Source: Inia geoffrensis
Lineage: Eukaryota > Chordata > Mammalia > Artiodactyla > Iniidae
Length of the DNA: 64,000 bases
Assembly (NCBI GenBank): GCA_036417435.1
Contig: CM070904.1
Location: 46,631,908-46,695,907, forward strand
Direction of reading: 5' to 3'
Numbering within the stretch: position 1 is the first letter of the stretch; each line of letters starts with the position of its first letter. This document shows positions 11,151 to 22,800 of this stretch, one piece after another. Position numbers and translations under genes: made by a program. The notes under the pieces are model-generated. The model was not told the DNA's origin. It did not search any database and was given only the letters and a program-made list of their open reading frames with translations.

Positions 11151-11495
11151 ATGGGGTGGGAACAGGATGTGAATGGTCCTGGTCGCCTCAGCAAACGGCT
11201 CTCTTCCAGCAGACACAAGGCTGTGGTCACAAGTCTGCATGGGCAGTGCAGGCCAAACCATATTAGGAAAAAAGAGTTAATAGATTTTCTTAACAACCAT
11301 CCTTTTTTTTCTTTCTGTATTATTCAGCTTAAAAGGTATAGCAATGCATTCACTGCTAATCTCAATCCAGATGATCTGGAAAGTATTCAGGGAATATTAT
11401 TACCAATCTGTGAGATCACTAGTTTATATTCTCAATTTCCAATACTGCTAGAACTCACTGGTATTTTCATGAATGTTTCAGTAGAAAAGTATTAA
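11151..11495 (+). other. Uncertain 114-codon open frame, not called as a gene
   Basis: An ATG at 11151 opens 114 codons ending at TAA 11493-11495. No domain, signal peptide or membrane segment stands out, and I recognise no family. Inside it, the pyrimidine-rich run and CAG at about 11305-11328 resemble a splice acceptor. The following 55 codons (LKRYSNAFTANL onward) could therefore be read as a terminal exon. Equally, a frame of this length is expected by chance in 64 kb of DNA. Confidence 0.12.
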
Positions 11496-12383
11496 TCTTA
11501 TATGTATTTAACCACCTGGTCAGTCCAGATTCTGCCTTTTAATAGGCTGCACTTTTAAAATTTAAATTCAACCATATTAAATGGAATTTTTTTTCTTGTT
11601 TTTGGCAGTGTGATTTTAAAGTTTGACAGTGTTGTTGATGTCGCTTTTATTTCACGTGTTCAAGTACTTTCTCTACATTTTTAGCTGTGTATTAATTACT
11701 TCATTGTTTTCGTGTGTCTTTTTAATTGGATATTTTTAAGTTAAAGATTTGGTTAAAGAAATGATTTACGTTGCTTTGTCTGCATAATCACTCTATTTCT
11801 ACTTGTCAACCTGTGTTATTTTCTTAAATTTCCACTTAAAATATTGCTACACTGATATCTTTGTCTTTAAGTTATTGATATCCAGAAATGAAGGTAATTA
11901 GGTTTGGATACCTTTGTTCAGTAAAACAAATGATAAAATAGGTAAAAATAAGACAGTACCTCCTAATAGAATCTAATACATATTTCTGAATAATTTGATG
12001 ATGGTATTCGGTAATAATTACTAATAACTGCTTTATTTTATAGTATGTTTGCCATAACTCCTGTTCTTAATAATAACATATTAGAAAGCCACTTTTTAAT
12101 TAGATGAAATATATTACAAATAAAAAATCATGACCCATATTCTTAAGCAGCATGTTGTATGACATTTTTCAAAAGATTATTTTAAAATGTAGGTTAGTAT
12201 TTTATTTGTATAATTTTTTAAGATTTTATAAATCTCTCCTTATTTACTTTTAAAATAACTATTTAATTTATTTTAACTGCTAGTCATTTCCAAATACTTC
12301 ACTTCCATATTTTATTCTTAAAAAATTTCATCATTAGTAATTTCCTCTCATTTATTGCTAATTTATTTCCTGGTAATTCCAAG
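11496..12383. other. AT-rich single-copy stretch
   Basis: Very AT-rich DNA with no recognised gene or repeat. Confidence 0.5.
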
Positions 12384-12435
12384 GAGCCTAGAACAAAGCC
12401 TGGCTCATAGAGTACAAATGTTTTTAAAGAATAAA
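12384..12435 (+). mobile_element. L2/MIR 3'-end relic
   Basis: The short block 'gcctagaacaaagcctggc' followed by 'tcatagagtacaaatg' and a taaagaataaa-like end resembles the shared 3' terminus of L2-type LINEs and MIR. It is too short to name a subfamily. Confidence 0.45.
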
Positions 12436-12487
12436 TATATTTTGTACTTTTTTCTAGAATTTCAACAACCCTTAGAATACATGTTAT

Positions 12488-12514
12488 TGGAAGAATGAAC
12501 CATTTCTTGGGTTC
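12488..12514 (+). repeat. 27-bp direct repeat, copy 2
   Basis: Exact second copy of 11018-11044. The bases outside the repeat differ upstream and are only loosely alike downstream. Confidence 0.9.
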
Positions 12515-12550
12515 TTTAACACAAATGAGCTTTCTGGAAAAGTAAAGTTC

Positions 12551-13690
12551 TTTTTTTTTTTTTTTTTTTTTCTATTCACTAAACATTTTATTATGGTCAC
12601 TCTTCAACCTTTAATTTCAGATTTTAAGTAAAATGTTCTGTGCATCTTCTGTTACTTTATGTCAGTTGGATAGAGACTTAACATCATTAAGCACTCTGCT
12701 GTTTGAAAATAAATAAATTCTATAACACACAACTTTGCAAACTAGATGAAGAGTTGCCAAGGTATCTCTCTACCCCTTCTTATCTGTAACTAAGTAAGTT
12801 ATCTAACTCCTGTCTGGCTTCAAAGTCCACAATGTTAGGCATATAAAGCTGTTTTTAATAACTAGTTTGTTCCCATAGAGAAGAAGAAAGTCCAAAATAC
12901 AACATTAATTTTCACTGTTGCATTAGAACTAGCTTTTCTCTGGTCTTCTCATCTGTACTTCATTAAGTCACATTATGTGGTATAATGTTGCAAGTTTGAA
13001 AATGCAGAAACAGTTCAAGAAATTGATTCTATTTGTTCTTTCTGTTCAATAGACCTTTGATCTGAAATGTTCAATGGTGCCTGGCTGTTCCAAGCAAGCC
13101 TCTTTTAAACCATTGTTTGCATTGTAATAGCCTTGTTATCAGGTTGTATGAATTAATTCCATCACATTAGCAGGAGGAAGTTATACTCACACAGCACAGT
13201 CTAATAACTGTTTCATGTTACTGGCCAATTGACTGGGTAACAAGATGACATACCACGTTTATAATTCAGTTGTTTTGCAAGGTGGTCCTAATTTCAGAAT
13301 TTCAAAATGACAATAATAATTTTTTATTTCCCCAGGACACCTTGCCTAACTGGCTTTGGGAACCTAACAATGTATAACTGAAAAGTGTCACAATGAAGCG
13401 GGTCACCACTGTCAGTAAAATTCCCGAATCAAGAGAAAACACAGAAAAAAAAAAAAACCCCAAAAACCCTTTGGCACAATGAAACAACCACCCACAAAAA
13501 AAGAACAAAAGCAGACACCACCCACACACTAAAAGGCTGAAGGTCTGGGGGCAGACAGGTAAACTAGGAGAAATATCAGATTTCTTCAGGCAGCTACTGT
13601 CCAACTTTGGGCTGACTTCAACTGCTAGAGAAAGGGGAGGAGATCCCAAGGACACCCCCCGCCCGCTCCCCTCCAGGCTGACTTCACCGT
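12551..13690 (-). pseudogene. Processed retrocopy of an unidentified mRNA 3' region
   Basis: On the minus strand the block ends with AATAAA (complement of 12587-12592), followed 15 bases later by a 21-A tail (T run 12551-12571). That is the layout of a reverse-transcribed polyadenylated mRNA. The distal part (about 13630-13690) is GC-rich and the proximal part AT-rich, as in many long 3' UTRs. The longest minus-strand frame in it (13655-13302) has no recognisable domain, so probably only UTR was copied. I could not identify the parent gene or a target duplication; the far boundary is approximate. Confidence 0.6.
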
Positions 13691-14484
13691 CACTGAACTA
13701 TTGATGATATAATCAGCAAGGGAATGGAATAACATATAATGTTGATGTTTCTATCACAAAGTGTTGACCCTGGTGATGGTGAGATGCAGTTAGACAATTA
13801 ATTTGAAAACAGTAATTTCGAAACTGTTCAAATCTACATATTAACAAAATAATTACTGGACGAGTAGATTTCATTTCTCTGCTTGATTAGGTTTGTGTAT
13901 GTGAAAACAGGCCCATTTATCTATTTATTTACTTGCCTACTTACTTCAGAAGATCCAGTGAGCACATTTTCCCTAAGCTTCCATCTCTTCAAGTTATCAA
14001 CCCCAGAGAGGTGACCAAGTCAGTTCCCTGATTCATTTGTGTGAGGTACCTTCCAAGTCTATGCTTCTCTGATGCACAATTTCTTGGACACAGCAGTCCT
14101 CTAACAAACCAAATTGCTTGTGACCATACTCTTTTGGTGATAATGCATGACTTCTTTAAATGATTGATAGGCTCTTTAACATCATTGTGTACTTGCTGAA
14201 CCATTTCCCTTCCTGGCATGCCATTACATTGCCTCTCTTCCAACCCAGCTCTTGCACATCCTTTACAATAAGTTCTTCCATGAATTCTTCCAAGTCTCAT
14301 AGCTAGAATGGACTTTTCCCACTTTTGAACTTTTAAAGTAAGGATGTTGTTATATGAGTTGATGTGATAATTAAATGAGATAACTTAGGCAGAATGATTC
14401 CCACAGAAAAAGCAAAATAAACATCAGCTATATTTATGAATACCATTTACTTAGCCAACTATTACTAATTTTATTATTACCCTT
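13691..14484. other. Single-copy stretch
   Basis: No gene or firm repeat. A minus-strand frame at 14300-13989 (103 codons) shows no domain and is treated as chance. Confidence 0.45.
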
Positions 14485-14725
14485 TACCAAGTACTCTAGG
14501 GACGGCTCAGCACTCTGTTGAATACTCCGCATGTATCTTTCTTCTTCTCACAGCCAACTCACCAAGTCTATAGTTTGCTTTGTTTTCTAGTTAAAAATGA
14601 GAAAAAGGATTTACAGAAGGGTGTGTTAACTTGCCTTATTTTGTGCAGCTCTTATGGCAAAGGTGAGGTTTAAACCACAGGCAGGTTGTCTCTAATCCCT
14701 ATGCCACTAACACTTACTGAATCTT
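14485..14725 (-). mobile_element. MIR SINE relic
   Basis: The plus strand carries the reverse complement of MIR: a caagtactctaggg-like start, a gttaaaaatgagaaaaagg-like segment, 'gttaacttgcc' and a final run resembling 'aaccacaggcaggttgtct'. MIR is an ancient mammalian tRNA-derived SINE; the copy is strongly diverged. Confidence 0.6.
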
Positions 14726-14878
14726 GCCTGTGAATGACAGTGTTGCTGTCTTTGTGCATATTATTATTGGTAATCTTTTTGTTAGACACTTTGCTTACTA
14801 CTTGGCATTTATGCATGTTTTCATATGTCTATGCATTCTCTCTAATTACATTTTACATCTTTGGAAAGCAGGGGCCAC

Positions 14879-14942
14879 AGCTACCCTCCCTCCCTCCCTT
14901 CGTCCCTCCCTCCCTCCCTCTCTTCCTTCCTTCCTTCCTTTT
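14879..14942. repeat. (CCCT)n / (CTTC)n low-complexity tract
   Basis: Tetranucleotide runs of CCCT units (14884-14920) change into CTTC units (14921-14940). Open frames here encode Pro/Ser/Leu repeats and are artefacts. Confidence 0.95.
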
Positions 14943-16421
14943 TTAAATTTCTTTCCATGTCTGACGTAGTATCTTGCATAATGATGCTCAAAGTTGTTTA
15001 TTCTTTTCTTGTTATAATTTGGTATTTTACTAAAACATTGGCTCAGAATTAGGCACACGATCAAAACAAGCAAAAACTCGCAAAGTTCTTAGAAATCCCA
15101 TCACTGGAAGCTTAACCACACCATCTTTTCATTCTTCTACTCACTCGGATGCCTTGTATTACTGAGTGTTCTTTGTAGTTTTTTGGTTTATTTGTGTTGT
15201 TTATATTGTTATTGTGGCTTGTACTTTGATCCTGGGGTTTACTGAAATACTGCCTTAGACCCTTCTGAACTTCCAGTATGCCCAGGGAACCTAAGAGTGG
15301 AAATGAATTCATTCTTAGCCGTTTGCTTTTCAAATAACAAGAAATGAAGTAGTTTATTTTTCATTTGTTGCACACTCCTCAATAAGAAAAAAAATGAACA
15401 GTTTCATTACGTATCATTTGCTGCTTGTTTGTTCAGTGTAACTGGCAGACATAGCTTGTTTACTTTTTGAAAAATGAATATGAGGTAGATAGATTCAGGA
15501 AGTCACACCAGGATTCAGAATGTACCTCCTATGCCTGAGAATTATGTATGCTCTTACCACATGGATAGACCGCCTGTCTGGGTATTTGGACAGATAGAGC
15601 TTTTAAATCTTAAGCTACTAGCCATCTTTGGGCACCTTTCTTAGAGAACTTTCAAGCAGCAAGACAATAAGACAAATCCATAGGCTTTGTTTATTAAATT
15701 CATATGCAAACCTTGAAATTAGCTCTATAGACCTACATGGTGCTTTGTGGACATAGCATTTATTTTTATCAACTAGGTAATCATTGGACTATTCTTCTGT
15801 AGATCCAGGGTAAAATGGGCCATAATTTCTTCAAACTCTCTGCCTCTGCGTCCCAGTTTTTCTGTTCCATTATCACCAGCTTCTGTAGGTGTAGCTTCTG
15901 CCCGTTCTTTCCCTGTGGTTTATTTAGGGGAAAGTCCATAGAACATTTCTTTCTAATCTGTGAGGAAATTTGTGAGTATGCATCTCAGGGATCTCTCAAA
16001 CATTGGGCTCATTATCTCAGTATTTTTACACTGGTGGATAGCAGCAGGTCTGAGATGCCATCAGAAGTAATGACATAGAAATAATTCTGAAAACAATGCC
16101 TTCCAGGTTGTATTAGTGACAACTCATCTGTGTAGAAAACCTGACATTTCTATCCTAAATGATCCCGAAATTTTAACTCATGCAGAAAGAGAGTGCCAAG
16201 ATAAAACGGTACCAGGGGTGGCTAATTCAGTAGCTCAATGACATTATCAAAGGCATAGAGTCATTCCTTCTTCTTGTCCTGTCATCCCCTTGGTCTACTT
16301 GTCTCACTCATGGCCACATGTTTGCTGTTGCTGGTCCAGATAGCCCACAAAGACCTGACATGTATAACATGCAAGAGAAATGGGCACAAGAGTTGATTGA
16401 CAAGGGAGGGTGGCTGACAGA
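14943..16421. other. Single-copy stretch
   Basis: No gene or recognised repeat. Confidence 0.45.
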
Positions 16422-16443
16422 CCCCCCCCCCCCCCCCCCCCCC
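16422..16443. repeat. Poly-C homopolymer, 22 bases
   Basis: An uninterrupted run of 22 C on the plus strand. Pure C or G runs of this length are uncommon in mammals, where A/T runs dominate. The exact count may be affected by sequencing or assembly error. Confidence 0.9.
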
Positions 16444-16959
16444 GCAAGCTGGGGTTCTACCAGCAAAGAAGAAAATGACTTTTGCATAGGTAACAGTGCC
16501 TGCTAAATTAGCCTCCTGTTTTTGACTCTCTCTTAGGACTTTTTCTATTGTCCTTCATGTTTCCTACCCTGAGGGTCTAATTACCTGGTCCAAATGCAGA
16601 TTTCCTTCCAGTCCCTAAGGTGGAGTTCCACAGCCCCTCAGGTAGTTCTATGCCGATACTTAGGATGAACATTTAACTGTTTCAATAATACTAAATTGAT
16701 TAGTACAGCAATTTAAAAATATAAGACATCTTCTTATTTATAGTTTAATAAAAATAACCTCTAACCTCTTGGCCCAGAAGCCACTGCTAAATTTACAATT
16801 ACATTTTGAGGTATTTTCTTCTTTGTACCAATCAATGCTGAAGACTTTTATGGCCAGACTACACGTAGGATGGATTAAAAAAAGGAAGATTTAATATACA
16901 TTGTAGATGCTCTTTTTACTCAAATAGCAGGGAATTTAGAACCCACTTATTTAAGTGCA

Positions 16960-17140
16960 AATGCCACCTCCTACCTAAGTCACTTAATCTGGAGACTTTA
17001 ATTTCTACAATGGCTACATTCAGATAATAATACATGCCCCCTATCTACCTCTCTGGGAAGCTGGGCGGATTAATTAGATAACGTATTTAAAGCCCCTCAG
17101 AAGTGTCATATGTAAAAGATGTTATTATTTCTAGGGAAGA
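16960..17140 (+). mobile_element. MIR SINE relic
   Basis: The order 'cctaagtcacttaatct', a taataatacatgcccc-like stretch, a 'ctacctctctggg' block, 'attaattagataacg' and 'gatgttattattt' follows the 3' two thirds of MIR in sense orientation. Confidence 0.55.
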
Positions 17141-19200
17141 ATGAAGCAGTGTCTCTTTTATGGACAGTCCATGCTTCTAGAATTTTCCCCTCTTATTCAT
17201 TCAGCTGAAGTGCCAATTTGGTGGATTTTAATTCACCATGTGAGACCCTTCTCATTCTCAAGTAGCTGCACTTAAAGAAAAGATTTTGAAGTATTGCTTT
17301 CAATGATAGGAACCGCGTGTGATTCCTGAGCTTCTCTGAATATTTCATAGCACGGCCTTGCAAATTGGTATACATGCTAGAATCTGTTTGCATTTGTAAA
17401 AACAAGCAATGACTACATTGAACACTGTGACCTGGGCCCTTTTTAAGGTCACTCTCAATCCTGGTTTCTTCCATGAAGCATCAGCCTATGATAGCAATCC
17501 TTACTGCTGTCCTTTGCTGAGAGCTTATATGGCCAGAAAAGCCTTCACTGCTCAGTATAGAGCTGGTTCTCAAACATAGGACATCTGACTTCAAACTGAG
17601 ACGTGTTTTGAATACACCAAGTTATTCAGAGGTTATTCGGCTTTGTACAGAAGGAAAGAAATCTCATCCACCCATTTACATAGAAATGGGCCGAGTCAGA
17701 TCATTTTGGACATAGAAGACAGATTGAGAGCATAATCTTTATTTATTCCCAGAGGAACTTTGTGAAATAGTTTACTTTTAAATATCTTTTTTAAGCAGTA
17801 AGTTTTCCTATTTAGGTCACAGATCCCTACCATTTTCTTCTAGAATCCTCAGTTTTAGTTATACATTTAAATTTCTCCACTCTTTTCACCTCTAACTGCA
17901 TTTTGTGGAGGTTTAGCTATGCTTAACCTTGAAGGTATTTTACTGGACATTGAGCACCTTTGTTAACTCTTAAGTTGATGGTTTGCTAGTTGAGAAATTC
18001 GTTTAGCAAGTCCTCATGTGTTCTAATGACTGCAGCTGTGGTTTGCTGTTAAAAAATCTGTGTTCTGTTTGGGGATATGGAAGCTCATTATCGATGCAGC
18101 CGGGCCTGTTTCCCCACAGCAGGTTTTGAAGCAAGTAAGCAACTGTGTCTACTACTGAGCTTGGGAAGTGACTTGCTGGGGACATCAATGTTAGCTTTCC
18201 CCCAAGCACTTTAGGACAGCTTTTGACAACCTTGAATCACTCTTCCTAGAAATAAACTCAACCTATCATTCTTCACAAATCAAAACAAATAACTTCCTTC
18301 AAAGCAAAAGGGTACCCATAGAACTTTATCTGAATCTTGATTTCATATGTATGGGCTCTTAAAAAATAAAATCTTATTTTCCTCATACTTCTAGTTCTAA
18401 AGGAAAAGGATAGAAATGAGCATTGGATTTTACTCAGTAACTACATAGTCCCAAACTTGCTTAGGCAGCCAGCCTTCCTTCCCTGGAAGTTCAGTATGAG
18501 AAGCAGCAAGAGAGGACATGGTGAGATTCTATCAGTAGGGGAAAAGGCTATGCTCTTTTACTTTTCCAGAAGCATAGAGTAGAAAAGAAGATCAAGGCTT
18601 AGGTCATGTCTAGGTCCACTTACCACAGGAGAAACAATCGAGGGTACAAGAGGAAAAGAAACAAGAGTGAAAAAAAAGAGGGGAGAGTGCTCTTAAGACT
18701 TGGTAACACCATCCATTGATCCAAGTCATGTATTGGGTGCTGACCCTTCTGATCATAAACTCCTCCCCCTCTCGGTAGAAGCTGGAAATGAGAATGGGTG
18801 GAGATGGACCTGGCATGGGAGAAGGCAGACATGTTTCTTTCCCAATGTTGCTAACATGACTGTCCCTAGCAATGTCAACGTTACTCATCCCCAAAGAATT
18901 GTATGTCTGTAGTGTCTTCTTTTGAAGCATTCACAGCCAAGAGGGATGCCAAGACTAACCTAAAAAGCTAAGTTTTAAGGATTTGATTAAGGGTTTGTTG
19001 AGCGGTTTTGAGAAGGAAGAATCATGGTTTTGATATTCAGGTATGTCCTTAATAATTTGTCCCATCAGAAGGTAGATATTGGCCAACTATTTATAAGAAG
19101 GAACCCACACTTCAGTTTTGATACAAAGAAATGGCAGGTATAAAAAGAGCACCCTCATTATTTGCTTAAAGATAGAATATTAGTAAGATATACTTGCAAT
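17141..19200. other. Single-copy stretch
   Basis: About 2 kb without a recognised gene or mobile element. Open frames are short and unsupported. Confidence 0.45.
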
Positions 19201-19321
19201 AAAAATGTAGTAGACAGGAATTCCCTGGTAGTCCAGTGGTTAGGACTCGGCACTTTCACTGCTGGGGCCTGGGTTCAAAAGCTGTGTGGCGTGGCCAAAA
19301 GAAAAAAAAAAATGTAGTAGA
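19201..19321 (+). mobile_element. Short CHR-1-like SINE, internally deleted
   Basis: The body (19215-19300) begins 'caggaattccctggtagtcc', keeps 'agtggttaggactcggc' and 'cctgggttcaaaagctg', and ends 'ggcgtggccaaaa' with an A tail. The segment normally between the B-box and the 3' end is missing. The exact direct repeat AAAAATGTAGTAGA at 19201-19214 and 19308-19321 proves one insertion. Confidence 0.93.
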
Positions 19322-19364
19322 GTTACCGTATATTGTACTTACTATACATACACTAGACTCTAAG

Positions 19365-19567
19365 GAGTTTATTTAATTTTACTGATTTAATCCTTACAAT
19401 ATCTGTGAAACAATTGTTATACCCATTTTATAGATCAAGAAAAGTGAGGCTCAGAGAGTTTAGATCACTTGCCAGAGGTCATATAATTAACAAGTAGTAA
19501 AAGCCAGGTTTAGAACTGGGGTGCTCCTGCTCTAGGGTTCTTGATGTCGACTACTCTGCTATATATA
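19365..19567 (-). mobile_element. MIR SINE relic
   Basis: The plus strand shows the complement of MIR: 'tttactgatttaatcctta', 'acccattttatagatc', 'gtgaggctcagagagttta', 'cttgccagaggtcat' and 'ccaggtttagaactgggg'. This is one of the better-preserved MIRs in the window. Confidence 0.8.
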
Positions 19568-19840
19568 TAGTGAAGAAAATTTTAAATGTAGAAAACATTA
19601 AGTACTAATTACAGATATTCAAAATACATCAAATATACACATAGGAAGAACAGTAATCATGAGACATCATTAGCCTAGGTTAATATAAAAGATCTAGAGC
19701 TGAAATAAGGTCTCTTATATGGAAAATCTTAAGCAGTGAGTCAAAATCAAGAATATTAGATTATAACACAGGAGGAGGACAATAATTGTTAGGATTTTTT
19801 GCAATTAAGAACATTTGCTTAAAAATAGAGACATGTTCCA

Positions 19841-19852
19841 TGAGGTTCTTTT

Positions 19853-19883
<31 letters not shown>

Positions 19884-20077
19884 GGCTGCGCCAGGTCTTA
19901 GTTGAGGCACATGGGATATTCGTTGCCACGCGCGGATCTTTTTTAGTTGCAGCATTCGGGATCTTAGTTGCAGCATGTGGGATCTAGTTCCCTGACCAGG
20001 GATCAAACCTGGGTGCCTTGCATGGGAGCGCGGAGTATTAACCACTGAATTACCAGGGAAGTCCCTCCTGAGGTTCT
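19841..20077 (-). mobile_element. CHR-family SINE, minus strand
   Basis: Read on the minus strand, it begins 'gggacttccctggtaattc' near 20066, has a B-box near 'ccaggtttgatccctggtc', and ends in an A/TA-rich tail (T-rich at 19850-19885). The direct repeat TGAGGTTCT flanks it at 19841-19849 and 20069-20077. Confidence 0.92.
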
Positions 20078-20815
20078 GAGACAGTTCCTGTAGGAAGCAG
20101 AGCCAAATAGAAGTGAAACTAAAAGAAGAGAGAGCCCTGCAAATTGTGACTCTCCCATAGAAAACATTGTAGTGAAGCTGCAGGTTCCCTTCATGATGAC
20201 CAAACTATGAATGATGGTGCTTTATTATGATAATAAAATGGCCAGTAGTGCATCATGGACTAATGCATTTTATTAAAGTGTACCTGTGCTTCAAGCACAA
20301 TTTTCATTAGCAGTTTATTAATGGACTCCAAAATATTCTAGTTTCTATTTTTAAAAATCCTACTATTAAGATAAAGAAAAGAGAAAAACTTCTTACTTTA
20401 TTCCTTTTTTAAATGCTTTTGGTAGCTGAACCATGTGAAAGTGTTACCTAGCCAAAAATATTTTCAAAGTTGTTTATGAATCCAGTATTCATAAGCATAT
20501 ATAATCCATTGCTCTCAGACTAAATGAAATTGTGATAGATGGAATCCAATAAGGTTACCATCTACTACATAAAAGACTTCTTTATTTTAGTAATTCTTAG
20601 TTTTAGCAACTTAAAGTCATCTCTTCAGTATCATGTTTCCAGTCCACTTGTACTTATAAATAAAATTTTGAATTCACAAGTTACATTATTTACTATGTAA
20701 ATTTTTATTTCTCAAGGAAAAGTATATAGATTTGCAGTATGTTCTCCTACCAACACACCTTTATTGCTTTAATAATAATGATTTTCATAATGATAAACTA
20801 ATAATAGCAATACCA
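20078..20815. other. AT-rich single-copy stretch
   Basis: Nothing recognised. Confidence 0.45.
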
Positions 20816-20819
20816 TTTA

Positions 20820-21005
20820 TAATGTATGCATCAGCTTGTCATTATTCAACATTGTTATCAGGTAAATACTAATTCTCTCACTTTACATGCGAGAAAACTG
20901 GGATTCAGAGAGGCTATGTAACCTACCAGATTTCACATAACTAAACCAAAATCTGGACCCAGATTTGTCTGTCTTCAAAGCCTGTGCTCTTTCTACCCTG
21001 GCCCA
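20820..21005 (-). mobile_element. MIR SINE relic
   Basis: Complement of MIR on the plus strand: 'cactttacatgcgagaaaac', 'gggattcagagaggctatg', 'gatttcacataactaa' and a 'cctgtgctctttctaccc' end. Confidence 0.65.
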
Positions 21006-21623
21006 CTGCTTAGAAGTTTGGTCCTTTCCTGGTTCCTCCTCCTCCTTTACTTCACCTGTCATTCAGTGCTGCCTCCTGCTGATCTCCCCTGGTATTACAC
21101 CATAGCCTGCCCTTCAATACAATCCAGTGAAAACAATCAGTTCTTGTTGGGAGCAGATCATTTAGGAGTATTGATTCTAAATTTGTCATTGTTTTTCATG
21201 AAAGCTAAGCATAGAGTATAAATTGCCACTCACCACATAAAGTTGATGACTTTCTATGCCCAAATGATTGGACAATTTGTGATTTCACCCCCAGGAGTTA
21301 TTTTGCTAACATTTTTTAAGGCAAAATGTTCAATCCCTGTCTAAAATGATCAAATTTTGCCCTGCAGCAAACTTGTAAATTTTTGCAAGGACTTGTGAAA
21401 CTTCACAAGGCAAGAGATCAATAATTTCACATCGTTCTGTTCTCACTGCTTTCCTCAATGTACAGTATTTAGTTTGAAACCGCCAAGATGAGAAAGTAGA
21501 AATTTAAGGGACAAGTAAGAAACTCCTTCCCTATCTTGTATAAATATAACTGCTATATTTATAATAAAGATGATCAATCTGTAGCCAAACATTTAAAGAA
21601 AGGCAAAAAATTCAATTCAGATA

Positions 21624-22098
21624 CAGGCATATCTCATTTTATTGCCCTTTGCTTTATTGCGATTCACAGATTTGGTGTTTTTTACAAATAGAAAGTTTGT
21701 GACTACCCTGTATCAAGCAACTCTTATCAGCAACTTTTATTTTTCCAACAGCATTTGCTCTCCTCTCACAATATTTCAAACTTTTTCATTATTATTATAT
21801 TTGTTACGGTGGTCTGTGATCAGTGATCTTTGACATTACGACTGCAAAAAGATTACTACTCACTGAAGGCTCAGATCATAATTAACATTTTTTAACAATA
21901 ATGTATTTTTAAATTAAGGTATATACATTGTTTTTTAGATATAAGGCTATTGCACGCTTAATAGACTATAGTATAGTGTCAACATAACTTTCATATGCAC
22001 TGGGAAACCGAAATATTTGTGTGACTACCTTTATTGTGATATTCACTTAATTGCAGTGCTTTTGGAACCAAACCCGCAATATCTCCAAGTTATGTCCA
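21624..22098 (+). mobile_element. Tigger1-type DNA transposon, internally deleted
   Basis: The left end 'caggcatatctcattttatt' and the right end 'aatatctccaagttatgtcc' form the inverted termini of a Tigger1 element, flanked by TA dinucleotides as expected for the Tc1/mariner superfamily. The sequence passes from the left terminal region ('gtgatcagtgatctttgac') straight into the right one ('aaaaagattactactcactg'), so the pogo-like transposase gene is gone. At 475 bp it is a non-autonomous copy, probably of the artiodactyl Tigger1a group. Confidence 0.9.
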
Positions 22099-22539
22099 TA
22101 TTTTTTAAAATGCATTTTACCAAAAAAAATGGCAAAATTACATGTTTCTACTCTTGTAATATCCTATTATATATATTCACATAAAAATATTTTTGGTTTT
22201 CTGCCTATTGTGTCCAGCACTCTCAGCCTATGTTGCAAATCAGGGTTTCAGCAAAGGTCCTGCTTGAGCTTTGTGCTGCTGTTATGCCGAGGCACCACGA
22301 CGTTTTGTTCCTCCCTGGAACAATATTAAACCTTTCATTATTCACCATTAATTTTATGCATACCTATCTCTTTCCATGTTGAAAAACATCAATAAATTCA
22401 AGCCAGGAAAAAGGTAGATTTTGTCACTCTCTTCAAAATTTCCGTGTATCTATCCAGATCCTTTTTCTTTGCCTGCATGATAATTGTGAATATTTCCCTA
22501 AGTTCAGCTCTTTCTCGTTCATTCTTCTTGCTGTCTAAT

Positions 22540-22800
22540 TTCTCCTTCAAAGAACTCATCCATTTTCATGGCTTCAGCTCTGCCTTTACTCATATGATTC
22601 CAAAATCTCCATGGCCAATCTTTTCCTCTTGTGTCGGCACTAGCCGTTTATTTCCAAATGTTCACTGGACATTTTCTACTTTGATGAATCACCCTTTCTT
22701 CCAAATAAATATGCATTCCACCCCCAAACAACCTTCTCCTTATTTCCTTTTTATTTTTGAGAATAGAAACATGTTTCCAATCACCCACACTTGAAACTTT
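22540..22800 (+). mobile_element. L2 LINE fragment
   Basis: Landmarks in order are 'actggacattttctacttt', 'ccacccccaaacaaccttct', a ccttatttccttttt-like block and 'ccaatcacccac'. They follow the 3' part of L2 ORF2. The reading frame is destroyed. The assignment rests on eye matching. Confidence 0.45.

Noticed and set aside
13989..14300. 103-codon minus-strand frame upstream of the retrocopy
   Set aside because: I considered whether it was the coding part of the retrocopied mRNA, but there is no recognisable domain and no continuity with the retrocopy body.
14879..14942. CRISPR-like or functional tandem array
   Set aside because: It is a plain tetranucleotide repeat with no spacers; nothing prokaryotic is present in the window.
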